From JBMYRH01 sp049602155 (GTDB taxonomy: Bacteria; Myxococcota_A; UBA9042; PHBI01; JBMYRH01): 64,000 nucleotides of DNA. The stretch spans positions 62,001 to 126,000 of the forward strand of contig JBMYRH010000011.1 in the NCBI GenBank assembly GCA_049602155.1, read 5' to 3'. Below the pieces are notes generated by a model. The model was not told the origin of the DNA. It ran no database searches and was given only the letters and a program-made list of their open reading frames with translations. Shown in pieces: positions 8,112 to 17,453 of the stretch. Numbering within the stretch: the stretch's first letter is position 1; every line of letters begins with the position of its first letter. The position numbers and the translations under genes are program-made.

Positions 8112-8139
8112 TTGACACTCCAGATCCCGGTTGTAGGGT
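8112..8139 (+). promoter_or_regulatory. Putative sigma-70 promoter of the HU gene
   Basis: A perfect -35 hexamer TTGACA (8112-8117), a 16-base spacer and a weak -10 TAGGGT (8134-8139). It would give a 5' leader of about 100 bases before the HU start. Confidence 0.5.
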
Positions 8140-8247
8140 CCGCCGCACGCCTCACGGTGAGGCGAATTCATAGAGAAATAAAGACTATCCGCTCACACGC
8201 AGCGGAAACCGATCGACGGGTTGGTCCCCGTCGTTCAGGAGGACAAA

Positions 8248-8526
8248 ATGACTAAGGCCGATCTGATCAACGCCGTTTACGAGAACCTCGACGGCAGCCT
8301 CTCCAAGAAGGACACCGCTAACCTCGTGCAGTCGGTCATGGAGACCATCACCGGCGCCATCAAGGACGACGGTCGCTTCTCCTACCCCGGCTTCGGCACC
8401 TGGAAGACCCACGCGCGCAACGCACGTCAGGGCCGTAACCCCCAGACTGGTGCAACCATCACCATCCCCGCGAAGACCATCGTGAAGTTCAAGGCGGCTA
8501 CCGCACTGAACGAGCTGGTCAACTAA
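8248..8526 (+). CDS. HU-family histone-like DNA-binding protein
   Basis: This 92-residue protein is of normal HU length. It begins MTKADLINAVYE, has the alpha-helical dimer core, then FSYPGFGTWKTHARNARQGRNP, the conserved glycine turn and beta-arm signature, and ends with FKAATALNELV. HU dimers bend and compact DNA without strong sequence preference and support replication, repair and gene control. The arm has GRNPQTG in place of the usual GRNPxTG, so DNA intercalation should be normal. The start is set by a perfect AGGAGG five bases upstream. It is monocistronic, with its own promoter and terminator. Codon use is strongly biased to C-ending codons, consistent with high expression. Confidence 0.95.
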   Translation: MTKADLINAVYENLDGSLSKKDTANLVQSVMETITGAIKDDGRFSYPGFGTWKTHARNARQGRNPQTGATITIPAKTIVKFKAATALNELVN

Positions 8527-8600
8527 TTCGGCTGAGCCGTTTGCGCGCGTGTCGCTTCGGCGATCGTGCGCAGTCCCCACGGCTCACCGATGGTGATCTT

Positions 8601-8639
8601 GAAACCCCGGCGACCTCGGTCGTTGGGGTTTCTTAATTT
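8601..8639 (+). terminator. Rho-independent terminator after the HU gene
   Basis: GAAACCCCGGCGACC pairs with GGTCGTTGGGGTTTC (one G-T pair) around a TCG loop, followed by ttaattt. It lies 75 bases after the HU stop and before queA. Confidence 0.8.
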
Positions 8640-8678
8640 CGGGGTGCGCCCTGGGCGGCGAGAGGATATGAGCGCGTC

Positions 8679-9734
8679 ATGAGCGCCACTTCCAAAGAAC
8701 GCGCGGAGGACTTTGACTACGTCCTGCCCCCCGAGCATATCGCACAGCGCCCCGCACCAGAGCGCCAGTCTGCCAAGCTGCTGATCGCCGACATTTCCGG
8801 GGCCCCCTTCGAGCACCATCAGTACCGCGCGCTGCCCGACCTTGTCCGCGGTGACGAGCTCTTTGTGCTCAACGACACGCGGGTCGTCCCTGCGCGGCTC
8901 TTTGGTCACAAGCCGACTGGCGGACGTGTCGAGCTCTTGGTCCTCGGTGAGGAGTCGGGACGCGCCGGACACATCCGCGCCATGGGGCGCGCATCCAAGG
9001 CGATACGCGTGGGCACCTCCATCGAAGTCGGTGGCCATCACCTCACGGTCTCCGAGGTCCTCGGTGGAGGCCTCTACGTGCTGACACTGCCTGAGAGCGC
9101 GGGGCCACTCTGGGGGTTCCTAGAGGCCCACGGCGAGCTCCCGCTACCCCCGTACATTGCGCGCGAGGAGGGCCCCGATGCCGACGACAAAGCGCGGTAT
9201 CAGACCGTCTTCGCCGAGCACCCTGGGTCCGTGGCCGCGCCTACGGCGGGGCTCCACTTCACGCCCGAGCTCCTGAACCAGCTTGAAGCCAGGGGCTGCG
9301 AAACAGCCCGGGTCACTTTGCACGTCGGGCCTGGGACGTTTTTACCCGTCCGAGCGGACTCATTGGACGCCCATGAGATGCACGCCGAGCGCTACGCCGT
9401 CAGTGAGGCAGCCTGCGAGACGATCCGCGCAGCTCGAGCCGAGGGTCGCCCAGTCGTCGCGGTGGGGACGACGGTGACTCGTACACTCGAGGGCGTCGCC
9501 GCTGCGCACGGCGACCTCGTCCCTGGGTCCGGTGAGACGCGCCTGTTCATTCGCCCGGGGTGGCACTTCGAGGTGGTCGATCAACTGCTGACCAATTTCC
9601 ACCTGCCTCGCTCCACACTGCTGATGCTCGTCTCCGCGCTCTTGGGCAGAGACCGCACGATGGCGGCCTATGCGGAGGCACTGGCTGCGGGCTATCGTTT
9701 CTATTCGTACGGCGACGGGATGTGGGCGAGATGA
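8679..9734 (+). CDS. queA: S-adenosylmethionine:tRNA ribosyltransferase-isomerase
   Basis: This 351-residue enzyme transfers and isomerises the ribosyl part of S-adenosylmethionine onto preQ1 in tRNA, making epoxyqueuosine at the wobble position. Family landmarks include FDYVLPPEHIAQRP at the N-terminus, LFVLNDTRVVPARL, GGRVELLVL, AAPTAGLHFTPELL, VTLHVGPGTFLPV and TNFHLPRSTLLMLVSA near the C-terminus. Length and motif order are normal. The ATG at 8679 is in a weak context. The TGA stop overlaps the tgt start as ATGA, so the two queuosine enzymes should be made together. In the pathway QueA acts after Tgt. Confidence 0.97.
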   Translation: MSATSKERAEDFDYVLPPEHIAQRPAPERQSAKLLIADISGAPFEHHQYRALPDLVRGDELFVLNDTRVVPARLFGHKPTGGRVELLVLGEESGRAGHIRAMGRASKAIRVGTSIEVGGHHLTVSEVLGGGLYVLTLPESAGPLWGFLEAHGELPLPPYIAREEGPDADDKARYQTVFAEHPGSVAAPTAGLHFTPELLNQLEARGCETARVTLHVGPGTFLPVRADSLDAHEMHAERYAVSEAACETIRAARAEGRPVVAVGTTVTRTLEGVAAAHGDLVPGSGETRLFIRPGWHFEVVDQLLTNFHLPRSTLLMLVSALLGRDRTMAAYAEALAAGYRFYSYGDGMWAR

Positions 9735-10861
9735 GCTTTGGATTTGAACTGCTAGAGGTCGACAGCGGCCCGACGCGCGCGAGGCGTGGACGAATCACGA
9801 CCGCTCATGGCGCGATCGAGACCCCGGTCTTCATGCCCGTGGGGACCCAAGGGACGGTGAAATCCCTCACCCCTCAGCACCTCATCGATATGGGCGCTGA
9901 GATCATCCTCGGCAACACCTACCACCTCTACCTCCGCCCAGGGATGGATGTCGTAGCGCACCTCGGGGGCCTGCACGCCATGTCCGGTTGGCACGGGCCT
10001 ATCCTCACCGACAGCGGTGGCTTTCAGGTCTTCAGTCTTCGTGACAGCAGCACGATTAGCGAAGAGGGCGTTCTCTTCCGCTCTCACCTCGATGGGAGCA
10101 AGCATCTGTTGACCCCAGAGAAGGCGGTCAGCATCCAAGAGACCCTGGGCTCGGACATCATGATGGCCTTTGACGAGTGCCCACCCGCCGAGGCGACTGC
10201 GCAGGGCATTCGCGACGCCGTCGATCGCACCACGCGCTGGGCCAAGCGCTGCATTGATTCACGGACGCGCGAAGACAACGCCCTCTTCGGGATCATCCAA
10301 GGCGGCTTTGATCCTGGCGAGCGCGCACGATCCGCAGAGGCGCTCCTCGCCCTCCCCTTCGAGGGCTACGCCATCGGAGGCCTGTCGATCGGTGAGGGCC
10401 GTGACATCACGCGCGAGATGGTGACCGTCTCGGCCCAACTCTTGCCGAGCGACAAGCCACGCTACTTGATGGGCGTAGGGACCCCTGAGGACCTGCTGCA
10501 CAGCGTCGGAGCTGGCGTCGACATGTTCGACTGTGTCCTCCCTACGCGGAACGCGCGGAACGCAAAGCTCTTCACCTCGCAGGGCGATATCAACATCCGT
10601 AACGCGACCTTCCGGATGGATGAGCGCCCCGTCGAGCCAGGGTGCACATGCTACACGTGCACGAACTTCAGCCGCGCCTACCTCAGGCACCTCGATCGCT
10701 CGAAAGAGATCCTGTTCGCGACGCTGGCATCAATCCACAACCTCCATGTCCTCATCGACATGATGCGCACAGCCCGCGCCCGGATCTCTGACGGAACCTT
10801 CCAAAATTGGCGCACCGAGGTGCTCGATCGACGACGCCGTAAAGACGTCCGTACCTCGTAG
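9731..10861 (+). CDS. tgt: tRNA-guanine transglycosylase
   Basis: This 376-residue enzyme exchanges the wobble guanine of GUN-anticodon tRNAs for preQ1. The TIM-barrel motifs are complete: DSGGFQVFSL with the general acid/base aspartate near residue 93, the GGLSIGEGRD loop, DMFDCVLPTRNARNAKLFT with the nucleophilic aspartate, and the zinc site CTCYTCTNFSRAYLRHL plus a later histidine. The real start is the ATG at 9731, which overlaps the queA stop by four bases; the same frame is open further upstream, but that part is antisense-like filler inside queA. A GC hairpin and T-run follow before yajC. Confidence 0.97.
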   Translation: MSFGFELLEVDSGPTRARRGRITTAHGAIETPVFMPVGTQGTVKSLTPQHLIDMGAEIILGNTYHLYLRPGMDVVAHLGGLHAMSGWHGPILTDSGGFQVFSLRDSSTISEEGVLFRSHLDGSKHLLTPEKAVSIQETLGSDIMMAFDECPPAEATAQGIRDAVDRTTRWAKRCIDSRTREDNALFGIIQGGFDPGERARSAEALLALPFEGYAIGGLSIGEGRDITREMVTVSAQLLPSDKPRYLMGVGTPEDLLHSVGAGVDMFDCVLPTRNARNAKLFTSQGDINIRNATFRMDERPVEPGCTCYTCTNFSRAYLRHLDRSKEILFATLASIHNLHVLIDMMRTARARISDGTFQNWRTEVLDRRRRKDVRTS

Positions 10862-10897
10862 TTATTGACCGGCTATAGGCCTTTTGCTATCCACGTG

Positions 10898-10928
10898 TGC
10901 CCGGCCCGACCGGGCAAACGGTGTTTTT
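10898..10928 (+). terminator. Possible terminator after tgt
   Basis: TGCCCGG and CCGGGCA form a perfect 7-base-pair stem around CCCGA, with a T-run starting seven bases later. The spacing to the T-run is longer than usual, so termination may be partial. Confidence 0.45.
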
Positions 10929-10980
10929 TCTTTTATTTCAACATCTTGGGCGCTGAACCAGCTCACCCACGAGGTTTCAC

Positions 10981-11403
10981 TTGGATCGCATGTTTAGTTG
11001 GCTCGTGCTCGCACAAGAAGGTCTCACCGGAGGCGCATCAGGTGGCGGAGCCCCAGCGATTCCGGGGGGCGCAGCAACCGGGGGAGCTCCGGCAGCGGGT
11101 CCTCCCCCAAGCGCTGGGATGGAATCTTTCATCCTGATCCTGATCATGTTGGGCGTTTTTTACTTCCTGCTAATTCGTCCGCAGCAAAAGCGTCAGAAAA
11201 AACATCAGACCCTCTTGAAGGCGCTGAAAGCCGGCGACGAGGTCATCACCTCGGCGGGCATCTTCGGCAAGATCACCGAGATCCAAGGGGGCACTTTGAC
11301 TATCGAGATCGCGAAGAACACGAAGATCCGCGTCTTGAAGAATTACGTCGCCGGACATGCAAACAAAGATACAGAGCAGGAGTTGGCCGAAGCACCTCGC
11401 TAG
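10981..11403 (+). CDS. yajC: Preprotein translocase auxiliary subunit YajC
   Basis: A 140-residue single-pass membrane protein that associates with SecDF. The family core is ESFILILIMLGVFYFLLIRP, then QQKRQKKHQTLLKALKAGDEV and ITSAGIFGKITEI. The core is preceded by a Gly/Ala/Pro-rich extension of about 35 residues that follows a short hydrophobic N-terminus. The start could be TTG at 10981, with GAGG six bases upstream, or ATG at 10990, where the same GAGG is 15 bases away; spacing favours TTG. It leads a yajC-secD-secF-recJ transcription unit with short gaps (24, 12 and 4 bases). Confidence 0.92.
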   Translation: MDRMFSWLVLAQEGLTGGASGGGAPAIPGGAATGGAPAAGPPPSAGMESFILILIMLGVFYFLLIRPQQKRQKKHQTLLKALKAGDEVITSAGIFGKITEIQGGTLTIEIAKNTKIRVLKNYVAGHANKDTEQELAEAPR

Positions 11404-11427
11404 GTCAAACCCAAAGGAGTCGTCAGT

Positions 11428-13242
11428 ATGGCGAGTGGTCAGGGTAAATGGAGCGCCGTAGGGCTATGGGCGCTCGGAATCTTGTGCGTGAGTTATGTCA
11501 CGCCGACTGTGGTCGGCTCTGACAACCTCCCGCTGTGGTTTAATGAAATGTTCGACTCGAAGCTGGCGTACGGCCTCGACCTTCAGGGCGGCCTTGAGCT
11601 GCGCTACACGGTCGACTGGGAGACCGCCATTGAGGACAACGGGCGCAAGCTCGGTGACTCGATCAAGGCCTCCCTCACCGACGCGTGGGCAAAGGTGGAC
11701 AACAAGAACGCCCGCTCGATCGAGGACGCAGAGCGTAAGGCGTACCGCGATCGTGTGACGGTCGAAGTGCCTGACTACTCTGTCATTCGAATCACCTTTA
11801 AGGACCCCGCGCAGGTGGGCGATTTGCCCGACACAGTCTTGGCTGAGCTCGACTTTCGCTATGAGCTCTCGGCCGTCAACGCGACGACCTACGAGCTGCT
11901 CCTGAGCGACCAAGAGGCTGCCAACATCCGCGATGAGGCCGTCAAGAAGACCCGCCAGCTCATCAGCCAGCGCGTCGAGGCCTTCGGTCTCGTCGACCCT
12001 GATGTCCGCGTCGCAGGTGACAGCGACATCGTGGTTCAAATCCCAGGTGTCGGTAAGGACCAGATGGACATCGTCCGTCAGCGCATTGGTCAAACCGCTC
12101 AGCTGACCTTCCGTATGGTCGACCGCAACGCCACGTTCTTCGACGAGCAGAAGGCAGCGTTGGACAGCTACAAGGCTGCTAACCCCGACCGCTCCGAGGG
12201 CCTTGAGCTGGTGACTGGACAGGCGCAGGGCGCCTTCATCCGCGCCAACCGCAAGAGCGACATCATCCGCTTCGTCCGGAACTTGGACGTCCCCGATGAC
12301 CATGTCATCGGCTACGAGCTGGTCGAGGTCGCTGACGGTAACATCATCACCGAGAAGTTCTACCGGACCCACTACCTGTTCGCCCCGGTGGAGCTCTCCG
12401 GTAAGAACTTGGCCCGTGCTCGCGTGGGCTACAATGAGAAGCAGGTCCCGGTCGTGAACCTGGACCTCGACTCCATCGGCACAGGCCTCTTCGGCGACCT
12501 CACCGCCAAGAACGTCGGCGAGTACATGGCGATCATGCTCGATGAGACGGTCGCAAGCGCTCCAGTCATCAACGAGAAGATCCCAGGCGGCCGCGTGCAG
12601 ATCAGCATGGGCGGCGGCCGAGGCCCTCAGGTCATCTTGAAGGAGGCTCAAGGCCTCGTGACCGTCCTGAACCAGGGCGCGTACCAGGCTCCGGTCTACA
12701 AGGTCCACGACCACGAGGTCGGCGCGAGTTTGGGTCACGACTCGGTCCAAGCGGGCAAGATGTCCATCACCTTCGGCTCCTTGGTCGTCATCATCTTCAT
12801 GATGATCTACTACAAGCTCTCAGGCGTCATCGCGGTCTGCGCGCTGCTGCTGAACATGGTGTTCATCCTGGCGCTGCTCGTGAGCTTCAACTCCGCGCTG
12901 ACGTTGCCGGGCATGGCCGGGATCATCCTGACCATCGGTATGGCGGTGGACGCCAACATCATCATCTTCGAACGTATCCGAGAAGAGATCAGGGCCGGGC
13001 GTGGACCACGCGCCGCGGTCGACACTGGCTATGCTAAGGCGCTCAGCACCATTCTGGACGCCAACATCACCACCGCGCTCGCGGGCATCATCTTGCTCAA
13101 CTACACCAGCGGCCCGATTCGCGGCTTCGCTGTGACCCTTCTCATGGGCATCGTCTGTTCGGTCTTCACGGCCGTCTACGTCTGCCACCGCATGTTCAAC
13201 TGGTACCTCGCGGCGCGCAGCCCCGAGACGCTCAGCATCTAG
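11428..13242 (+). CDS. secD: Protein-export membrane protein SecD
   Basis: This 604-residue inner-membrane protein uses the proton gradient to complete Sec-dependent export with SecF. A first membrane helix near residues 10-30 is followed by DLQGGLELRY (the DLxGG motif), a large periplasmic region (P1) with TRQLISQRVEAFGLVDPDVR and VQIPGV, and then five helices starting near VQAGKMSITFGSLVVIIFMM. The RND-type motif LPGMAGIILTIGMAVDANII is intact, as is FERIREEIRAGR. Length matches E. coli SecD. AAAGGAG lies upstream of the ATG. The heavy load of exported lipoproteins in this window fits the need for an efficient Sec motor. Confidence 0.96.
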   Translation: MASGQGKWSAVGLWALGILCVSYVTPTVVGSDNLPLWFNEMFDSKLAYGLDLQGGLELRYTVDWETAIEDNGRKLGDSIKASLTDAWAKVDNKNARSIEDAERKAYRDRVTVEVPDYSVIRITFKDPAQVGDLPDTVLAELDFRYELSAVNATTYELLLSDQEAANIRDEAVKKTRQLISQRVEAFGLVDPDVRVAGDSDIVVQIPGVGKDQMDIVRQRIGQTAQLTFRMVDRNATFFDEQKAALDSYKAANPDRSEGLELVTGQAQGAFIRANRKSDIIRFVRNLDVPDDHVIGYELVEVADGNIITEKFYRTHYLFAPVELSGKNLARARVGYNEKQVPVVNLDLDSIGTGLFGDLTAKNVGEYMAIMLDETVASAPVINEKIPGGRVQISMGGGRGPQVILKEAQGLVTVLNQGAYQAPVYKVHDHEVGASLGHDSVQAGKMSITFGSLVVIIFMMIYYKLSGVIAVCALLLNMVFILALLVSFNSALTLPGMAGIILTIGMAVDANIIIFERIREEIRAGRGPRAAVDTGYAKALSTILDANITTALAGIILLNYTSGPIRGFAVTLLMGIVCSVFTAVYVCHRMFNWYLAARSPETLSI

Positions 13243-13254
13243 AGGACCTTAATC

Positions 13255-14640
13255 ATGCAGTGGATTCCAGCTGATATCGCCATCAACTTCATGGACAAGC
13301 GCCGCACCGCCGGCACGATGTCCGTGATCCTCGTCAGCCTAAGTATCGTCTCCTTGATGGTCTTTGGGCTCAACTTGGGCATCGACTTCAAGGGCGGCAG
13401 CGCGGTCATCGTGGCCTTCAGCGCTGACGCCAACATCGAGCGCGCTCAAATCGAGACCTCCATCCACGAGCTCGTGGTCGGAGAGACCGGTGATGAGACC
13501 TCGCAGGTCACCGTTCAGGACTTTGACGTAGGCATCACGGGCGAGGACGATGAGGTCCCCGCCAAGCGCTACCTCGTCTACACAGAGGTCCCCTCGCTGG
13601 TCACCTCAGAGCAGCGCACTGAGATCGCGAACAAGCTCAAGGCTTCGTTCGGCGAGAAGACCCGCGTGGACGTGCCGGAGGACAGCTCCGACACCTTCTA
13701 CATCACCTTCCCCGAGGGTGTGGTCGTCACCGAGCGCTACGCAGCGCTTCAGGCCACCTTCAAGGGCCTCGGCTTCGAGCAGATCACTGTCGCCAGTGAC
13801 TACGAGCGCCAGCTCGACGTCGAGTGGTTCAAGGACCTCAACCTCCTCCTCGAGGAGAAGGACGCCGCGGGCGGCGCCGAGGACGACACCACTGACGAGC
13901 TGATGCTCTCTCAGGAGGCCTGGAACACGAAGAAGGCCAAGATGCTTGAGGGCAAGACCGACACACGCTTCACCGTGTCCGTCGAGGAGCTGCGAGCGAA
14001 GGTCACCGCCAAGTTGGCTGACACCTTTGGCGCCTCCTTCGTGCGCGCCGAGTCATCCACGAGCGTCTCGGCGTCTGTGGGCTCAGACCTCTTGAACAAC
14101 GGGCTCCTCGCGGTCCTCTACGCCATCATCGGCATCCTCATCTACATCACCTTGCGCTTCGACTTCCGGTTCGCTCCGGGCGCCGTCGTCGCCTTGGTGC
14201 ACGACGTCTTCATCACGCTCGGCATCTTCAGCCTCTTCCAGGTGAAGTTCTCGCTGCCGATCATCGCGGCGCTCCTGACCATCGTGGGTTATTCACTCAA
14301 TGACACCATCGTGGTGCTCGACCGTGTCCGTGAGACCTTCGAGACGTATCGAGGGCGTGACATCAAGGATCTGCTGAACCGCGCCATCAACGAGACGCTC
14401 AGCCGAACGGTCCTCACGTCAATCACGACGGCCTTCGTGGTCGCATCCATCCTGGTCTTGGGCGGCGGACTCATCCGCGACTTCGCCCTCGCCTTGATGA
14501 TCGGCATCATCGTCGGTACGTACTCCTCCATCTTCGTGGCCAGCCCATTGGTCCACTACATGGACCAGTACCTGACCCGACGTGAGAGCGAGAAGATGCG
14601 CGAGGCACGCGGAAACGACGCCAACACCGCGCGAGCCTAG
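13255..14640 (+). CDS. secF: Protein-export membrane protein SecF with enlarged periplasmic domain
   Basis: This 461-residue SecF is much longer than the usual 300-330. The hallmarks are present: a first helix near residues 20-42, LGIDFKGGS, and after residue 283 a block of five helices with ALLTIVGYSLNDTIVVLDRV, RETFETYRG and NETLSRTVLTSITTA. The extra length lies between helix 1 and helix 2, where the periplasmic part spans about 240 residues instead of about 100. It includes charged, probably exposed segments (EEKDAAGGAEDDTTDE). There is no sign of a frameshift or fusion to a known domain. The ATG is preceded by GAGG nine bases upstream, and the gene ends 4 bases before recJ. Confidence 0.93.
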   Translation: MQWIPADIAINFMDKRRTAGTMSVILVSLSIVSLMVFGLNLGIDFKGGSAVIVAFSADANIERAQIETSIHELVVGETGDETSQVTVQDFDVGITGEDDEVPAKRYLVYTEVPSLVTSEQRTEIANKLKASFGEKTRVDVPEDSSDTFYITFPEGVVVTERYAALQATFKGLGFEQITVASDYERQLDVEWFKDLNLLLEEKDAAGGAEDDTTDELMLSQEAWNTKKAKMLEGKTDTRFTVSVEELRAKVTAKLADTFGASFVRAESSTSVSASVGSDLLNNGLLAVLYAIIGILIYITLRFDFRFAPGAVVALVHDVFITLGIFSLFQVKFSLPIIAALLTIVGYSLNDTIVVLDRVRETFETYRGRDIKDLLNRAINETLSRTVLTSITTAFVVASILVLGGGLIRDFALALMIGIIVGTYSSIFVASPLVHYMDQYLTRRESEKMREARGNDANTARA

Positions 14641-14644
14641 TCCG

Positions 14645-16396
14645 ATGACGCCCGGCGTCGCGCCGCCAGCGAGCCGGGTTGAAGCGGTCTGGGAGGTGCG
14701 ACGCCCCGACCAGACCGCTGTCACTGCGCTCCGCGAGGCCCTCGGCCTCGATGGATTGACGGCCACGCTACTCGTCAACCGCCGGTTTAGTGATCCAGAG
14801 GAGGCCAAGGCCTTCCTACAGCCTCGCTTGTCGACGTTGCCAGACCCCTCTCTGATGGCCGGCATGGATGACGCAGTCACGCGCATCCTCGCGGCGATCG
14901 ACGGCGGCGAGCACATCTGCGTCTGGGGTGACTACGACGTCGATGGCGTCACATCGGCCTCGCAGCTGCTCGCGTTCTTCAAGAGCATCGGCTCCCCCGT
15001 CCACTCCTTTGTGCCCGACCGCTTTCGAGACGGCTACGGCCTCAACAGCGATCGCATCGCGGAGCTCGCCGAGGGGGGTCTCCAGCTGCTGATCACGGTG
15101 GACTGCGGAATCTCAAACGCCGCCGAGGTGGCCAAGGCAGCGGAGCTCGGGGTCGACGTCATCGTGGTCGATCATCACCAAGTCCCAGAGACCCTGCCCC
15201 CCGCCGCCGCGGTCCTCGATCCCCATCAGCCTGGCTGCCCTTGGCCAGAGAAGGAGCTCGCCGCGTGCGGTGTGACTTGGGTGTTGCTCGTCGCCTTGCG
15301 GAGGGCGCTCCGTGAGCGCGGGGACTTCGAGGGGCGAAGCGAGCCGGACCTCCGCGACTGGCTCGACCTCACCGCCATCGGGACGGTGGCAGACATGGTG
15401 CCGCTGCGTGGCCTCAACCGCGTCATCGTCGCCCAAGGGCTAGAACAGATCGCTCAAACGCAGCGCGTCGGCGTACAAGCCCTGGTCGAGGTGTCGGGGT
15501 TGGAGCGCGACAAGATCACCGCCGGCCGGATTGGCTTTCACCTGGGTCCACGTATCAACGCTGCGGGGCGCGTCGCCCATGCGGCGGCGGGCGTCGAGCT
15601 CTTGACGACCGTAGATCCCCAATCCGCGCGCGCGACCGCCAAAGAGATCGACACGCACAACCTCGAGCGGCGAGGCCTCCAAGAGGAGGTCTTTCAGGCC
15701 GCGTGTCGCATCGCCGACGCCCACCCCGACCCCGACAACCGACGCGCGGTCGTCGTAGCCCATGAGGGCTGGCACCCCGGCGTCCTCGGGATCGTGGCCT
15801 CGAAACTCATCGAGCGCTACCACCGGCCGACCGTCGTGCTGACCCTCGAGGATGGCGTCGCCAAGGGCTCCGCGCGCTCCATTCGGGGCTTTAAGCTCGT
15901 GAGTCACCTGACGGCCCTCGAGGACCTGCTGACCAAATACGGTGGCCACGATCACGCCGCAGGGATGACGCTCCCAGCCGACAACGTCGAGGCCTTCACC
16001 GAGGCCCTCGACGCCCGAGCTCGAGAGACCTTGAGCGCCGACCAACTTCGCCCTCGACTGTCCTTAGACGCCGAGGTCCCACTGGACCAAGTCAGCTTCC
16101 TCCTCATCGAAGACCTGAAGCGCTTGGCACCTTATGGGATGGGGAACCCCGAGCCCGTGCTCTATGCCACCGGGGTCCGTGTCCTTGATCAACGCATCGT
16201 CGGGGCCGACAAGCGGCACCTCAAGCTGACCCTCGACACCGGCCGCCAGGCCCTCGGAGCCATCGCGTTTGGGATGGCACCACAGGCGCCACCGCCGGGC
16301 GCCCGAGTCGACGTAGCCTACGTCCCAGAGATCAATGAGTACCGAGGCCGTCGCAGCCTGCAGCTGCGCATCAAGGCGATGCGCCTGTCTTCCTGA
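14645..16396 (+). CDS. recJ: Single-stranded-DNA-specific exonuclease RecJ
   Basis: This 583-residue nuclease degrades single-stranded DNA 5' to 3' in recombination and mismatch repair. The DHH-phosphoesterase motifs are visible: WGDYDVDGVTSA near residue 94, TVDCGIS, VVDHHQVPE near residue 174, TAIGTVADMVPL, HLGPRINAAGR, and in the DHHA1 part GSARSIRGFKL and KYGGHDHAAG. A C-terminal OB-fold segment follows (DLKRLAPYGMGNPEP). The ATG at 14645 is four bases after the secF stop; the longer frame upstream lies inside secF and is rejected. Length is typical for the family. Confidence 0.95.
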   Translation: MTPGVAPPASRVEAVWEVRRPDQTAVTALREALGLDGLTATLLVNRRFSDPEEAKAFLQPRLSTLPDPSLMAGMDDAVTRILAAIDGGEHICVWGDYDVDGVTSASQLLAFFKSIGSPVHSFVPDRFRDGYGLNSDRIAELAEGGLQLLITVDCGISNAAEVAKAAELGVDVIVVDHHQVPETLPPAAAVLDPHQPGCPWPEKELAACGVTWVLLVALRRALRERGDFEGRSEPDLRDWLDLTAIGTVADMVPLRGLNRVIVAQGLEQIAQTQRVGVQALVEVSGLERDKITAGRIGFHLGPRINAAGRVAHAAAGVELLTTVDPQSARATAKEIDTHNLERRGLQEEVFQAACRIADAHPDPDNRRAVVVAHEGWHPGVLGIVASKLIERYHRPTVVLTLEDGVAKGSARSIRGFKLVSHLTALEDLLTKYGGHDHAAGMTLPADNVEAFTEALDARARETLSADQLRPRLSLDAEVPLDQVSFLLIEDLKRLAPYGMGNPEPVLYATGVRVLDQRIVGADKRHLKLTLDTGRQALGAIAFGMAPQAPPPGARVDVAYVPEINEYRGRRSLQLRIKAMRLSS

Positions 16397-16744
16397 GCCA
16401 GGCCTGCGGCGCAGCCGCTGACCTGAGCCCCAGACGACGACGCAGGTCATACACGCCGAAGGTGCGCGGTCGCTCGCCACAGTGCGCCTTCTGATCGCGC
16501 TCGGCATGATCTGACCTCGCGGGGGACCGACAGACACATGCGATCTTGCGCCGTGATCTCTCGGGGTCTCTGCGCGTGTCCACGTGACCTGTGCATCACC
16601 TATGACCAGCTCCGCTGGGGAGCGTGGTGCCGTCTTCTTTCCCTTGCTTGTCCGGCGTGGCTCGACGCAATCTCTGAGCCGGTGACGAACCGAGGGCCGC
16701 CGTGTTAAGGGGGCCGTGTTAACCCTGTGTGTGCTGGAGTCCCT
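16397..16744. other. Non-coding gap between recJ and scoA
   Basis: About 350 bases with no recognisable gene on either strand. The short GC hairpin gcggc-gca-gccgc just after recJ lacks a T-run. Near the scoA start the heptamer GTGTTAA occurs twice, 15 bases apart, which could be a regulator site but is weak evidence. Confidence 0.5.
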
Positions 16745-17443
16745 ATGAACAAGGTCTATTCCGACGCCGATCAGGCGCTCCTCGACCTCCCCGATGGTGC
16801 CTCGGTGATGAGCGGTGGCTTTGGCCTCTGCGGCAACCCAGAGAACCTCATCACGGCCATCGCGAAGCGCGGGACGACTGGCCTGACCGTGGTCTCAAAC
16901 AACTGCGGTACGGACCACGAGGGTCTCGGGGTGCTCCTACAAGCCCGTCAGATCGTGAAGATGATCTCGAGCTACGTGGGCGAGAACAAGAATTTCGAGG
17001 GCCAGTTCCTCTCGGGGGAGCTCGAGGTCGAACTCGTCCCTCAAGGGACCCTCGCCGAGCGAATCCGTGCCGGAGGTGCAGGGATTCGAGCGTTCTTCAC
17101 GCCGACGGGCTACGGGACCACGGTCGCTGACGGCAAGGAGACCCGCACCATCGACGGTGTCCCTTGCGTCTTGGAGCACGGCCTGACCACGGACTACGCG
17201 ATCGTCAAGGCCTGGAAGGGCGACACGCACGGCAACCTCATCTATCGAATGACCGCGCGCAACTTCAACCCGATGATGGCGACGGCCGGTCGCATCACGA
17301 TCGCCGAGGTCGAGGAGCTCGTCCCCGCAGGGGAGCTCGATCCGGACCAGATTCATACGCCGGGCATCTTCGTCCAACGCATCATCCAGGGCTCCGGCTA
17401 CGCCAAGCCCATCGAACAGCGCACCACGCGCCCCCGCACCTGA
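16745..17443 (+). CDS. scoA: 3-oxoacid CoA-transferase subunit A
   Basis: This 232-residue alpha subunit, with ScoB, moves CoA from succinyl-CoA to a 3-oxoacid such as acetoacetate in ketone-body use. The family I CoA-transferase signature is GGFGLCGNPENLI near residue 20. Further motifs are VSNNCGTDHEGLGVLL, KMISSYVGENKNFEGQFLSGELEVELVPQGTLAERIRAGGAGI in overlapping segments, and AIVKAWKGDTHGNLIYRMTARNFNP. The start is the ATG at 16745 with GGAG six bases upstream. The subunit B gene follows after 10 bases, so they form an operon. The substrate could be another short 3-oxoacid; acetoacetate is the most common for this arrangement. Confidence 0.93.
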   Translation: MNKVYSDADQALLDLPDGASVMSGGFGLCGNPENLITAIAKRGTTGLTVVSNNCGTDHEGLGVLLQARQIVKMISSYVGENKNFEGQFLSGELEVELVPQGTLAERIRAGGAGIRAFFTPTGYGTTVADGKETRTIDGVPCVLEHGLTTDYAIVKAWKGDTHGNLIYRMTARNFNPMMATAGRITIAEVEELVPAGELDPDQIHTPGIFVQRIIQGSGYAKPIEQRTTRPRT

Positions 17444-17453
17444 GGAGACCCCT

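Noticed and set aside
11464..12750. 428-codon frame antisense to secD
   Set aside because: secD is unambiguous; the antisense frame is Val/Asp/Leu-rich filler.
16371..16583. 70-codon minus-strand frame after recJ
   Set aside because: Overlaps the recJ end, has no ribosome site and no recognisable family; left as non-coding.
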